NCBI GenBank assembly: GCA_020881915.1
Contig: JAJFPB010000002.1
Coordinates: 5,529,001-5,593,000 of the forward strand
Origin: Paramyrothecium sp. XJ0827
Lineage: Eukaryota; Ascomycota; Sordariomycetes; Hypocreales; Stachybotryaceae
DNA length: 64,000 nt
Direction of reading: 5' to 3'
Shown here: positions 24,230 to 35,979 of the stretch, piece by piece
How positions within the stretch are numbered: the first letter of the stretch is position 1
How the letters are laid out: every line of letters starts with the position of its first letter
Made by a program: the position numbers and the translations under genes
Notes under the pieces: generated by a model
Databases searched by the model: none
The model's input: the letters and a program-made list of their open reading frames with translations, nothing else
What the model was told of the DNA's origin: nothing

Positions 24230-25567
24230 GATGGGAGGATGGGGTCGGCCTTGTCCAAAGAGAAACAGGGTCAATTGAGATGGGAGAAACGCGCCCTGCA
24301 GAAGAGAGAGACGACAATGCTGGCGCTTGCAGGACAGAAAACTTTTATACCAAAAGCTGACGCTCCCGCACCTCCCACATTCGGTACCTGAATTGACCCG
24401 GGCCAACTTTTTCTACCAGGGGTCCAGGGAAACGTGCGACTGCGCTCAGCGAACCTGCGTGATGCAATGCGACGCTGTACGTGGAAGACCAAGACGGGCG
24501 AATTGTGTAACGGCCATCCCATCCAATCAATGCCGGCGGCCCGCACCGCAGCACCTGTTGAAAGGTGGGAAAACAAAGCCCGTCCGCTCCACCTCGCCCC
24601 ATGCTGCGTCCGGGGTACGACCCATGGAGGTGAGGGCCGAAGACAAGGGGCAGACGATATTGGCGATTGACGATCCCCATCTGTCCGAGCTCCTTGCGGG
24701 GGAAAATGGGGGGAAACGGACCCCTCTCATCGGTATTCCAGGTGGAGAGGCCACCTGGATTGGTCTACGCACGCTTGGCAGTTGGGGAAAACTCCATCCG
24801 ATCTACCCGGACGTTGGCCGTGCTGTGGCTGCAGAAAGACAGGATGGCCCTGGGAACGTTTCGCGTGCAAAAGGGCCGCATTAGCCGGGTAGCAAAGAAG
24901 CATATGTTGTTAATTTCCCTTATGCTTATTTATGCTTACAACCTTGTTGATTAAGGGGCAAATGAAGCACCCGTATACGAAAAACAGGCGGGCCTTTTGT
25001 TCTCTGTTGGTTGCCCCCTCGCAACAAAAGAGGCACGGCGCAGCGCCCTTCTTCTCCCCCAATAACGAGAGACCGGCCAGGGTTCCCACTTCCAATGCCA
25101 CGGCTGAAGTGCATTGACCCTTGTTTGTTTGCCCCCCTCGCGGGACGGATTTATCCATAAGTCACGCACGGATATGTCCCCGGGAGGTGAATTTCCTGGA
25201 TGCCGTGTCATCAAGTGGGTTATCCGACCAGCAACGGTTGGCTTGCAGCGGATTCCTGCGGTGCAGTTGTCGTAAGCTGTTGTCGAATGTTTAGCCGTTG
25301 CAGAGGCTTGGCTTTCAATGTCGCCATTGTTGCGCATATATTGCGCCTATAGTCATGCTCGCTTTTATAGTTCGTCTCGGAGCTTGGCTGCGAGATTTGA
25401 AGTAGTATCCCAATTTTATTGCACTCAAAAGTCCGACGCGTCTTCTGAGCTATCCCGGCTAGCTGAAATATTTGTGTTCGGTAGCACTTTGTCCTGTGTT
25501 GGTGTACACTCTCCAAGAAACGTCACCTTCACGTGTTGCTCGGCCGATAACTAAACAATCTCTCGCA
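24230..25567. other. Intergenic region between GH105 and hydrolase-like genes
   Basis: About 1.3 kb, GC-rich in the GH105 proximal half. Overlapping short open frames on both strands have no motifs. It contains the GH105 promoter. Nothing else can be supported. Confidence 0.45.
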
Positions 25568-26738
25568 TCACGCATCCTCCTTCACAAACGCTTTGAATAC
25601 GGCACGGAACGCGATGTACGACGGATCGTGCAAGCTTTTGAATTGCCTCAAGTTCTGAATCGCAATTAGCAAGTCTATGTCGGGCGCATCTGGCAATAAC
25701 TCACTCTGTGCTTTACAGCCAATGTCGTAGAGGGAAGATCCGGGATCGTCATTCCGAACACGGGTCTTTGGCCGAAGAGGGAGTGGGTCGGCAACACAAC
25801 GAAGCCATCCGGTTTTAGCTGCGATCCTTTCCTCTTCTCGGCCTGGAGGTGGTCAGTTAGGTTTGTTCATATGCGATTATCCTCCAGAACATACAAGACT
25901 CTCGTCCTCGATACCTTCCGAGAAGGACGCCACGCTTAGCGTTCCATAAGGGTCCTGTGGAGCTTGAAGTCCGCGCATGCGCCAGTTATTGTCAATAAGA
26001 CTCATGGACTGTTGGTGCATGCCGCTCCAGAATTGATGAGTGTGTCGCAAATCGCTGCCCTCCACAGAACCATCATAGTAGGTCACGACATCCGTGATAG
26101 CTTCTACATCGTCTGCGTAGTTGGCGGGTGAAGTATGAGGAGTTCCAAGGACAATCACTCGCCAGTGCTTCCTCTTGAGCCCGAGATGGTGGCCCTGCAG
26201 TGTCTGGACTGGGATGACGAGAATGAGACTGGCAATCATCTCCGCCAAAACACCACCCAGGCCATGTCCGATGAGAAGAATGACACCACTATTTGGCTTC
26301 AGGTCCTCTTTGTTGTCCCCAGACTGGCCCGAGGCCGACTCCGGATCAGACGTGATGCAATGGTCGATGACATTCAAAGACCCGAGACCAAAATTCTGCA
26401 GCGGCACGCATTCCTGGAACGTCTGCAGTCTCTTATCGATGTGCATCATCTTTAGAACCCAAAAACGACACGGCGTGTCCAGTTCGGGGTCATTCAGCCC
26501 GAGGTCACGCGGCCAAAACGTGCCAGTCTCCCTATCAGTCCATACGGCTAAAGGGTCTGCATGAGACGTCGAAACGAGAAATACACTGAGACAAATGATT
26601 AGCTGCGTACTTTCGCCATTTTGTCGTGAGCTGACCATACTCTGCGCAGCTCAAGGAAGAGCCGTCCGCATCTTTGGGGTCATGTATCAAATCCACAGCT
26701 ACAATACCCCGGGGTGGCTCTTCATCTCCCGAAGACAT
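25568..26738 (-). CDS. Alpha/beta-hydrolase-like protein without nucleophile serine (about 337 aa)
   Basis: Exons: 26738-26641, 26585-25895, 25842-25705, 25654-25568. Introns are 50-55 nt with donors GTATGG, GTATGT and GTGAGT, and the total is 338 codons. The layout matches the lipase-like domain found at the N-terminus of many fungal NACHT/NLR proteins and as stand-alone proteins: IVAVDLIHD (family VHGL), DPLAVWTD, FWPRDLG, the elbow LLIGHGLGG, then VLGTPH. In active members the elbow reads GHSxGG; here Ser is replaced by Gly, a single AGC to GGC step. It is therefore probably a pseudo-hydrolase with a binding or signalling role. The exon 3 acceptor is chosen by frame; an alternative acceptor 11 bases later gives a different C-terminal segment with the same stop. 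Confidence 0.72.
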
Positions 26739-27310
26739 GGTGCCGGCTTTTCTGACTTTCTTGATCCTAGGCACTTGCAACCTTGGCTTGCCCAGTGATT
26801 ATTCTTGCACACATTTATTTGTCTTCTTATCTCGCAGCCTGATGACCCAGCTAAGGATTGCGGCACAGATCCCAGACACCATGTGACCAAGAATCTTGGC
26901 ACGATTGGAGACTGCCCGGGGGATGAGTGATACCCTATAGCGAGCAGAAGCAAATCTCCAAGACAGGGAATATCTCAGAAAATCTATTGTCTTAATGTAA
27001 TGCAATTAGAGCCGTGTATTAAGAGAAGTTTTGTTTAGTTGGCGTATCTGTTTTTCTCGTATACTTTTTTTGCTTCCATTCCACCAGAATCTCCCTGAGG
27101 TGACACGCCGTCCTACGCGCCTCAGCATTGGAATCTATTTGCTCATTGATTACACCACTTGTTTGCAGCGGTAGCTCTGGAAGCCTAGGCTGCCGCGAGG
27201 GGTTGGTGCACAGGAATTGAGCCTAGCAACTCTCACGACTGGACCGTAACAGTTTGGTGATTGAAATGCTTCCACTATGTGACATGATTAGTCCGTCGAT
27301 CATCGCAGTG
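26739..27310. other. Intergenic region, no supported gene
   Basis: Five-prime flank of the hydrolase-like gene. No structure seen. Confidence 0.5.
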
Positions 27311-27538
27311 TCATCCCGGGCAGTCCTCACCCCCATATAATGTGCGAAAACCTTTAAGACTGAGAGAGTTCCAGCCAATGGGCCCGACTGTGACGCAATT
27401 CTGATGCGTAGGGCAATCGATAAAAGTACCTGCCTCCGGATTGCGCAAGCAGGTTTCTAGCTCACTGTAGGCGGCGAACTTTTGGCCATAGATGCCTATG
27501 GTGAGACTTGCAGCGGCCAAAACGGTTGAGAACTGCAT
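27311..27538 (-). CDS. Small secreted cysteine-containing protein (75 aa)
   Basis: MQFSTVLAAASLTIGIYGQ is a typical fungal signal peptide. The mature part is about 56 residues with four cysteines (ETC, DCP, NCV, EDC). The context before the start (aaaccacg then ATG) and the hydrophobic leader support it; no family is recognised. Small size and secretion suggest an effector-type or surface protein, which is inference. A further 3' exon cannot be excluded. Confidence 0.6.
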   Translation of the reverse strand: MQFSTVLAAASLTIGIYGQKFAAYSELETCLRNPEAGTFIDCPTHQNCVTVGPIGWNSLSLKGFRTLYGGEDCPG

Positions 27539-28952
27539 CGTGGTTTTCGAAAGGGTTAGATTATTGAGTTTGTTAAACGCAGGAATTTAAAGTGGGAAGC
27601 AAGAAGAGTGGATGGAAGGTTTTGATGTTGCAGTGGAACAAGGCTCGAATATTTATGCTTTCGCTGGACAGAAAACTCAGTAATGGCAAAGGGTAGCTTG
27701 GCTGAGACAAGGACACAAACCGTCAATGTGCCGAAAGAGCGAGAGACAGATGAGGAGACCTGGATGATGACCGGCGAATCGAAAAAGGGTTCAGCTCGTG
27801 GTGGACCATAAAAATGCAACACATCTGCGCAAATATGCGCCTGCTCAGAGTCGGAGAGGGCACAAAACTATGCAAGCTGGATCCCTTGCATTTTCACCGC
27901 TTCGAGAACCAGTGGTTTGATCCATCAGAGCCTGGCGAAAATGTAGCGTGGGGATCCAGGACCCCTTCAGGCCACCTCCAGCCATGAGTTCACCAGATGT
28001 CGTTGGAACTCTCCATATGGGTCTGATCATGCAATGGCGAGCATGTCACACTATACAACGATGAAAAAGAGCACGAGAAAGTAAAAGACCTCTATATCGA
28101 CCATGTTTTTCCCGCCCGAGGTGCGGAAATAGAGGCATATTTTAGGATAGAACATTGGGCGACATTGCCTCCTTTGTAACTGGTAGATAGCTTGATTCAA
28201 TGTTCACATCTATTATGGGAATTGTTTGTACCACCTACCCTCGGGTGAAGTATCTCAATTTACTCGGTCTGCAAGAAGCAGCCCAGAGTTGGCTGGTGGC
28301 GCACAATCGTCCTTGACAGGATTGGCATGAATTTGCCTGACGCTGGGGTCGACCAGAGATGGACTGGTACAAATGTTGAGATTCACTTGATATGCTGAAC
28401 ACTTCATGGCATAACAATGCTCGGAGAGGGCCATGTAAGGCTTGCAGAGTGCATTTTTCATCAGAAAGCAATGGTAACCGGGGACAGGCAGTGATGTAGA
28501 GAGACGAGGACCAACCAAGGTCTATCCGCATTGGAATACTCAGGCACTCAAAGATTGAATCGGTATACTTTTGAATTTAGATCCAGTGCTACCGGCATGT
28601 TGCTTGTGACGAAGATGTTTTGTCATTTAAATCACCTGAAATATTGGCCTAAAATCAAGCTTACATAACACAGAGGGGGCACCGTTTCACTCACGCTGTG
28701 TGTCAGGCATTTGGGCCTGAGGCCCCGCACCTTCAGGGGGCCCTTTGTCGCCATTCGTCGCCCTCCGTCACTCAAACCTCGACATCTATCCACATCAACA
28801 ACGTGCAATCCACATCTCGGTCTACCACCCACACGCACCCCCGTGCTCTCAGGGCCGTGTGCCATGCCTGTTCCACGGCCGCGGCTCTAGTCTGGTCAGT
28901 CCAGCGACCGATGTCAGCGATGTGATGCCTCGTCGCTTTGCCAGCTCCCAGC
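27539..28952. other. Intergenic region with a weak Cys-rich open frame
   Basis: On the minus strand at 28255-28518 a frame encodes a Cys-rich peptide (GYHCFLMKNALC and later cysteines) that could be the last exon of a small secreted-protein gene, but no matching signal-peptide exon was found. Otherwise nothing. The 3' end holds the promoter of the APH-type gene. Confidence 0.35.
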
Positions 28953-29834
28953 ATGCCAACACCGTACGTCCCGCCCGTCGATGGGTTGGACACTCAGCAC
29001 GACGGTGCGGGCCACTTGGCCATCAAAAATACGTTTCTTCGCCGTCTAGCAACTCGCCTCGCGCTCAAAACAACCGCGCTGTTTTACAAATATGATGGCC
29101 CCTGCATTCCCATTTCCAAACACCTCATCGTCAAGATGGGGCCTTTTGCCCATCTCACCGAGGCAGCAACTATGGCTTTCGTGGCCACCAATACTTCCAT
29201 TCCTGTACCGCGCATCCACTGCTCATTTGTCCACAAAAACCGGGCCTTTATTGTCATGGAGCGCATCCGGGGAAAGACCCTCCCGGAGGCCTGGAGAACA
29301 CTGTCGGAAGCCGATCTCAGGAACGTCTTTGTCCAGCTTCAGCAGATGTTTCAGGAACTGAGAGCCCTCCCGCCACCTCCAGGCACCGGAGTCGAGAGTT
29401 GTCGAGGCGGCTCCTTGCGCGACCCCCGAAATCCCCGGTCTAATCCAAGGTTCGGCCCGTTCAAGAGCATTCAGGACTTCCACCAGTGGTTGCGCGAAGA
29501 CTTCAGGCCAGAAGACCATCCAGAACGCGAGGACGATGACGATTGGAAGAAACTCAAACAAATGATAGCCCAACAGGACGGCCCGTGGCCCTCTCCTGTG
29601 TTTACGCATGGAGATCTGAACCCTTTTAACATCATGGTTCACGGTGGTCGCGTCGTTGCCATCATCGATTGGGAGTCTGCCGGGTGGTACCCGCACTACT
29701 GGGAGTATACGTCTGCATGGACTGGGAACATACTTCGGCAAGAGTGGCAAAATGACATCCCTAAATTCCTTGATGTGTATCCTGCCGAGTTGGAAATGGA
29801 GATGGTACGGCAAAAATGGTGGGGAGAATTCTGA
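28953..29834 (+). CDS. APH-family small-molecule kinase-like protein (293 aa)
   Basis: Protein-kinase-like fold of the aminoglycoside phosphotransferase (APH) family. The catalytic loop is THGDLNPFNIM (HxDxxxxN, about residues 211-221) and the metal-binding Asp is in VAIIDWESAG (about 228-237). The N-lobe has VMERIRG, the hinge-like segment. Fungal members are numerous and mostly phosphorylate unknown small molecules; real aminoglycoside resistance is unlikely. The ATG at 28953 is the first in frame after the upstream stop-free region and gives the usual N-terminus. No intron and no signal peptide, so cytosolic. Confidence 0.82.
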   Translation: MPTPYVPPVDGLDTQHDGAGHLAIKNTFLRRLATRLALKTTALFYKYDGPCIPISKHLIVKMGPFAHLTEAATMAFVATNTSIPVPRIHCSFVHKNRAFIVMERIRGKTLPEAWRTLSEADLRNVFVQLQQMFQELRALPPPPGTGVESCRGGSLRDPRNPRSNPRFGPFKSIQDFHQWLREDFRPEDHPEREDDDDWKKLKQMIAQQDGPWPSPVFTHGDLNPFNIMVHGGRVVAIIDWESAGWYPHYWEYTSAWTGNILRQEWQNDIPKFLDVYPAELEMEMVRQKWWGEF

Positions 29835-30173
29835 TCACTGCTGAACCCACATCAAACTTTGGGCCTGATCAGTAAAACCCTCGGAGTTGTGAGGCATCTC
29901 ACTAAAATACTTGAGAAAATAGTAACGTGTCTAGAGTCTCCGAACTTGGGTGAGCGCTGAACATCAACTAAAATTCCGCGACGATTTAGAATATTTTCCA
30001 GCTATAAATCTAAGAAAATCCGGAAATAAAGCGATTGTTATAAAGATGGTTTGCTTTTAAGTGGCTAGAGTTTACATGAGAATTTTAGCTATAACGTTAA
30101 GAGGCAAAGTCTCTAGAAATTATGCAGATTGCAGCGTCTCACTGTTCTGAGTGTCTTACGGATCAAGGGCCAG
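29835..30173. other. Convergent, AT-rich intergenic stretch
   Basis: Between two 3' ends. Sequence from about 29970 to 30125 is clearly AT-richer than the flanks, and may be decayed DNA. No homology recognised. Confidence 0.4.
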
Positions 30174-30744
30174 CTAGGGTACAATCTCCTTATTTTCGAG
30201 CATATCCCACGTCGGCTTCGGCTGTACTAAATCCGCAGCTTGTTGATATCTTCCAGAAGCCGTCTTACTCGCAACGTAGTCACGGGCAAAGGGCTCGATC
30301 TTCTTCCAATCCAGTTCTGCGGTGCCCACAGCCTTGCCATCCTCGGCTAGCCTGGCCAAAACCTCAGCAACCCATGTGCGACAACGCCAGTTTGGATCTG
30401 TCTGCACAACTGGTGTGTTACGAATAATCTCGATAAGCTTCTTTTCGTCCTCAATCTTGGCAATCACAATGCGGGCGAGCAGCGTGTTGGTGTTCCGCAC
30501 ATTGTTCAGACGAACTTCCTCATATAGCCAGTTCTGACTAGGGTGGTTCTTGACGTGGTAGCGCATGCCCGCGACTACCGGGGCTGTTTCCTTTTTAGGC
30601 CCTACAAGAAAGCCCCAATGATACCTATGGCTAGTATAAGACCAAGCTTGGAAACTGATGAAGAGTTGATTACCTTCGCTCCTCATTATTGACGACCCCG
30701 CTGGGGTACAGAGCAACGTACAGTCGGTTCTTGTTGGAAACCAT
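30174..30744 (-). CDS. Conserved fungal protein of unknown function (173 aa)
   Basis: Exons 30744-30674 and 30624-30174 with a 49-nt intron; the junction rebuilds RRYHWGFLVGPKKE. The protein starts MVSNKNRLYVALYPSG, a strand-like opening, then has a GMRYHVKN segment, PVVQTDPNWRCRTWV, and a C-terminal helical GRY segment. I recognise the pattern as that of a widespread family of small ascomycete proteins without known activity (it resembles families listed as DUF6914, which I state with reserve). The YHWGF...CRTWV arrangement, with a His near the start and Cys plus Trp later, could be an enzyme fold related to NlpC/P60-type or LRAT-type proteins, but this is speculation. Cytosolic. Confidence 0.75.
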
Positions 30745-31745
30745 CAGAAGACTTAAAAACGTAGAAGGGGAAAGTTCACAGCTCTAATGGGCACTTGTCG
30801 GGTTGAAAAGGTAGATGAATTGGTTAGGAGTCATCATTTGATATGTAGCCTTTTGTCCCTTTATATTCTCAATTAGCAAACTTATATAACTAAAGATAGC
30901 ACAAACGTTGGTAGCACAAGGCGCTTCGAGTTCATCAAAGACCTAAGTTAGGCTTGAAACTGCATTTTGCTGCCGCGCGTTAACAGACGGCCACTCTTGG
31001 CCAAGCAAGGCTTGTTACGCAGACAACATTAGATACCAAAACCTTGAAGCAACAACCAACAACCAACTCTCACAAAGATGCTACTCACTTCACGGGGTTT
31101 GCCGGATTTAAAGCCCCACATTAGCATCCGAGCGGCAAGATGCGATTTGCTCACGCTCACATGCCAAGCGAGCATTGCCTCGCCCGGTTCCCCTTCCGAT
31201 GTGACATCTATGGTTGTATCACTCACTGCAACCCTCCTTTTACTCCTGGTAACGATCTGCCAGCCATCACACCGCCACCTTTGCTCCGCTTTCCTACACT
31301 TTTTCATTGTCCAACTGCCTGCCGAGCACCTACGAAAACACAGACCCCCCTGTAACACGCATGAATAACCTGAGCATCAGCCCCAGCTGTGGTGCAACAC
31401 TATCGACGCCACTGACACACCTCTTGGATTTCTGCCTCAGGTTTTGAGCTTATTTGGGTAAGTTGGCATGAGACTCTCGCGCTCTGATTGGAGGCGACTC
31501 AAGTTTCTGACGAATATGCATGCATTGCATTGAAGAACTGGCCTATGTCTTGCCTGCCGTAACCTCTGTCCAGTCACGATGCCTCTTGGCCATGTGTCCG
31601 TGCTAAGCGAGCGAGCTGCAACGGTCTCAACCAATCCCTTTATTAATCTGCCCAGTTGCCCTCAATCAGCAGCGAAACGAAAGTACCAACGCTCGTGGAC
31701 TTCTCTCAACCATTATTTGACAAATCGCGATTCCCACCAATCAGG
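30745..31745. other. Intergenic region, no supported gene
   Basis: About 1 kb upstream of the P450 and of the unknown minus-strand protein, so it holds two divergent promoters. A 96-codon frame from 31078 is probably chance. Confidence 0.45.
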
Positions 31746-33728
31746 ATGCTCTCCTTACTGTCCATGTCGTCATTGGACAGAACACACTTGCATCTACTCC
31801 TCATATTCCCAGTCATCTTGCTTTATGTTATCATCCTTGTCCTTTATCGCTTGTTCTTCTCGCCGCTAGCTCGATTTCCGGGTCCCAAACTTGCCGCCGC
31901 GACGTCCTGGTACCAGTTCTATTTTGACTGGTGTCTCGGGGGCAAATTCGTCTTCCATTTAGAACAACTACACAAGAAATACGGTTGGTTTGTTCATCAC
32001 AGGCAAAGTAAACAGGGTACTGACTAGTTACACGCAGGCCCTATTGTCAGGATAAACCCACATGAGCTCTCGATCAAGGATGCGAGATTCTACGATGAGA
32101 TATATGTGTCAGCAAGCAAAAGGCGGACAGACTTGCCGCCTAACTTCCTCAATGGTGTTGGTTTTGAAGGCAAGATTGGTCATCCAAGTCTAAAACTCAT
32201 CACTAACATGTCCAGATTCTTTTTTCCTGTCGAGGAGCCATGACTTGCACAAAATGCGAAGACAGCCCTTCCAGAAGACATTCTCTAGGAAAGGGATTCA
32301 AGGCCTACAACCGTTGCTTGCCGAGTTGGCTATGACTCTCGAATCTCGGCTCAACGACCACCGAGGGACCCATCAAGACATCAGGCTCGATCATGCTCTT
32401 ACTTGCTACACCAGTGACGTGATAGAAGCACTATATTTTGGAAGTGGAAATCCGGCTCTTGGGCATCTGCTATACGATCCTCAATTTGCACCGGATTGGT
32501 ATGTTACACTGACCTTATCATCTGACTTTGGGCTAAATAGCACTGTAATCCCCAGGTCCACTATCTCTCGGGACATGATCCGTTTAACTCCTTTGCTCAC
32601 AGCTTTTCCATGGATTAATAGGTTAGTGAAGAACTCAACTGCTCCAGATACGGTGACTAAAATACTACAGCCTTATGAAGATTATACCAAAACGCATTCT
32701 TGGAAGACTTTTGCCAAGAGGTCAAGTGTTTAACGTATTCATCCAGGTATGGAACCTACTCCACGTTGAATGCCGAAACAATGGCTTACGATTTATGTAC
32801 AGAAAGCCAGGCGGTTCATCCGAGAAGCCAAGATTGAGTATACGAAGCAGGACCTGGGGTCCATCTCACTTGTACATCAAGTTCTTCAGAGTGACCTACC
32901 GGAGTCGGAGAAATCCTTGGATCGTCTTACAAAAGATGTTCAAGTGATGCTTGCCGCTGGTTCAGAGGAATCCGCCGCCGCCATAGCGTTGGGCATAGTT
33001 CACGTCCTCTCGCGCCCTGACCTTAAGCATCGTCTCTCAGAGGAGTTGAGGGGCACCATGTCTCAGTGGCCTCGACGTGTACCTTCAATCAGTGAGCTAG
33101 AGAGTTTACCACTTCTACAGGCTGTTGTCAAGGAAACCCTGCGGTAAGCAGCTTTTCGATCCATATCTTACAAACTCATTGCTAATGATAGGATGAAAGC
33201 CTGAGCTTCGGAGCGATGGGTCGACTGCCCCGTGTTTTCCCAGATAATCCAATCCATTACGGTGAATATGTGATTCCTGCCGGGGTAAGAAATGCTTGTC
33301 TTTTAACTGATAGGTAAACTTGCTAACGTCTTGCTATTCTTAGGTGTCAATTGGGATGGCTGCCTACTTTATGCATACCGACCCTGAAGTATATGAGTCT
33401 CCGTTCGAGTTTAAGCCAGAACGCTGGATCGGCGATATAAACCCGGCAATGAAGCATCGTCTGATCCCATTCTCGAAAGGTTCCAGGTCGTGCTTGGGGG
33501 AACAGTAAGGGGGACTCTTGACTTTATTTGTCAGCTCGCTGCTAACAATGTTCTACCAGCCTTGCTCTTGCGGAGATTAACCTTGTACTCGCCATGATCT
33601 TCAACCCTAACGGCCCGAAATTAGAGCTTTTCGACACAAATATCAGTGATGTTGAGAAGGTGCAGGACATCTTCATTGCGCTCCCAAGGCCTGATTCGAA
33701 GGGGGTTCGCGTCTCAGTTCTAGCCTAA
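31746..33728 (+). CDS. Cytochrome P450 monooxygenase (535 aa, eight exons)
   Basis: Exons: 31746-31983, 32038-32169, 32216-32621, 32671-32746, 32803-33143, 33200-33284, 33344-33504, 33560-33728, giving 536 codons with each junction in frame. A membrane anchor spans about residues 15-40, followed by FPGPK. The I-helix oxygen-binding segment is [11 protein letters not shown] (usual AGTETT). The ExxR pair is in [22 protein letters not shown] follows, and the haem loop is [12 protein letters not shown] with the Cys ligand. Intron 2 has a GC donor (gaag/GCAAGA). The intron 5 acceptor is an AAG rather than the first AG, chosen because it restores the ETLRLSFG motif. Sequence style resembles P450 families of fungal secondary metabolism. 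An endoplasmic-reticulum-bound oxygenase; substrate unknown. Confidence 0.85.
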
Positions 33729-34022
33729 GGGAAAACCTGTTGTTTCCCTATCATTACCTTGAGTGTTATAGAGAATTTTTGTATATTGCTGAAGTTTGTA
33801 TTTTGAAGCGCATGATCTAGCGTCATTTCAACAGCACAATACTAGCATTAGAATTGGGTAGGCAAAGAAGTTAGTCAATTCATTCAATCAACTATTCTTC
33901 TGAGTGAAGAGATAACACGCTAGGGTGAACGACAGCAATGGGGTTAATACTATCCTTTTCGTCCCTGTATTCTCTTAGGCCCCCTGTCAATGTGCATCCT
34001 GTTTCTCTGAATCCTTCACAAT
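33729..34022. other. Convergent 3' region between P450 and HET gene
   Basis: Slightly AT-rich, no gene. Confidence 0.4.
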
Positions 34023-35979
34023 CTAAACGATCTTAATCGTAGTCTTTTTAGCATTCTTCACAACGGACTTAGAACTCGTTACGTAGAGTCTGACTCTTTC
34101 GTAAGCTTCTGAGATGACTGAAGAACTTCTGAGAATGAGGTAAAACTCATACTTCTCGACTTTTGACGCAAAGTCGACCTTGGGTATACTCAGGGTCGAT
34201 GTTTTTAGACAGTATAGAACGGCGTCCCTCGGTTCAGCCGGCATGTAGAAGCTCACGCCGTTCGCGCGATTGAGAGAGCCCTTTCCCACCCGCGCGAGGT
34301 TACCAGCCACGATGAGGAACCCGGCGGTGACGGGGCCAGTGGGGTCAAGAGGCGACACGATAGTGCAGGAACTCTCGGATAGGGAGAGTTCAAGTCGCCA
34401 CTCACAATCAGCCCCCAATGACAACATGTCGTTAAAAGCCCATGTGATGGGTCCATCTATAGCCGCCCAAGACCACGAAGGGGCGCGATAAGCTGATGGT
34501 CGCGTATAGCCGAGTTCCTCAATGTAATCATAAATGCCAAAGCCTTGTCTCTCTCCGCGTACCTGCCATGTTAGGCCCCTGGCAAGGCCGGTCTTCCATA
34601 GGCCAGCCAAGTACATGTCAGGAACACCATTCATCCGCGCGGTGGCCTTTTGAACCATCTGAGCCAGGCCCGACACAGCACTGAGCTTGTCCGTGTTCTT
34701 GGTCAGCCGTGCTTTGGAATAGTGGGTAATGATGTATCGCCAGTCCTCGTACGGCGACCAGCCTTGGCTTTCGAGGTACTGCAAATTGGACATGAAGTCG
34801 GTCTTCAGGTTGAAGAAGGCTGGCCTCTGACGTTCCTCGTACCAAGGATAGCCCGCTTCGTCGTGCTCATTCTCGTCCCACTCCCAGTGGCCGCATTCGC
34901 AGAAGATGCCCTCATTCCAAACCCAGATCACTTCCTCGGCTGTGAAACGAATCTTGCGGATGGGGAGGACGCTCTCCTGCGTACACCATCCTCGCTTGAA
35001 CAAGGGCGTAGGATCATTGACGTCTATATGTCCCTGCTCACCTCCATCTCTTCGGACTATGTTGAGAAACTCGTCTCTTGGACCTAGCCGCCACCGGCGA
35101 CGTGGCTGTTCAGATTCACCGATTTTTGTCTTACCGACAAACCCGAGGTGGTAGGAATTGTTTACGTCCGCAGCAATAGTTAAGAGCGAGTTTGAATAGA
35201 CTTGATGCATCAGGCCAGCTTCGCGAAACCAATCGTCCTTGTCATCTTGCACAATGCATAACGAGTCCACCCATAAATAGTCAATGCCAATTCCGCGACA
35301 AAAGGTTACGGCATCGCGGAGTGTCTGTGGCAATGACAGGAGCTCGATGGATTCGTAATGACTGGCCAAATTTTCCTTTGTGGTTCTGACAAAGTCCTTT
35401 AAATCCGAACCCCAGCAGTAACTGAGCGCGGCATAGCGGCAAGGCTCATTGGGTGATACGAGGACAGGGTCTGTAGAGCCCACAGAAATTAATCTCGTAG
35501 GCACAAAAGTAGGATCGATGATCTGGCAGTTTTCGTGGCTGTTCAGGTACGTCATGAGCCAATTATTGACGCGAGAGGCCCCGGCCTCAGATGTCGTGTC
35601 ATGGACAATTGCAGGTCGCTGTTCAAGAGCCGAAATGCGCCATGTTTCGGGATCATCGGGTGGACGGAGAAGCCGTATGTCGCCCACGTCCCTCTTAGCT
35701 TCCCTAACCATGACAGCCAGCCAGGACGTGCGCCTGAACGCCTTAATCTGAACGGAATGGCTGACGCTGACAGCCTCAGCTGTCCACCCAGGTCGAGATG
35801 ACTCAATAGCCGCAAGCAGCATATTACAAATCCAGCTTTTGCGGCATCCGAATACATCGCTACCGAGAAGTATCGATCAAGAGTTTCCTGGAGGTCTGCA
35901 CATACGACGCAAGAGGAGGGAACCTAAGCAGGCTTCCCAGTCCTAACCTCGTTCCAGATGGAAGTGAACAGTGGAACAT
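34023..35979 (-). CDS. HET-domain (heterokaryon incompatibility) protein (599-636 aa)
   Basis: The main exon 35859-34023 carries a complete HET domain: ALSYCWG (about residue 170 counting from the upstream start), then IGIDYLWVDSLCIVQDD, then the RGWCTQE segment. HET proteins trigger programmed cell death when incompatible strains fuse; the domain is related to bacterial and plant TIR-type folds. The frame is open before the first internal ATG at 35822, and the residues encoded there (FGCRKSWICN) look real. A 46-nt intron (35905-35860) joins it to a short exon starting at the ATG at 35979. That start would overlap the last 37 bases of the neighbouring gene, so the 5' end is uncertain. The C-terminal half after about residue 430 (SAYRAPSWSWAAIDGP) is the usual HET-protein tail. 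Confidence 0.82.

Noticed and set aside
24600..24710. CreA-like SYGGRG sites upstream of the GH105 gene (24610-24615, 24696-24701)
   Set aside because: The motif is so short that about two hits are expected by chance in this length on two strands.
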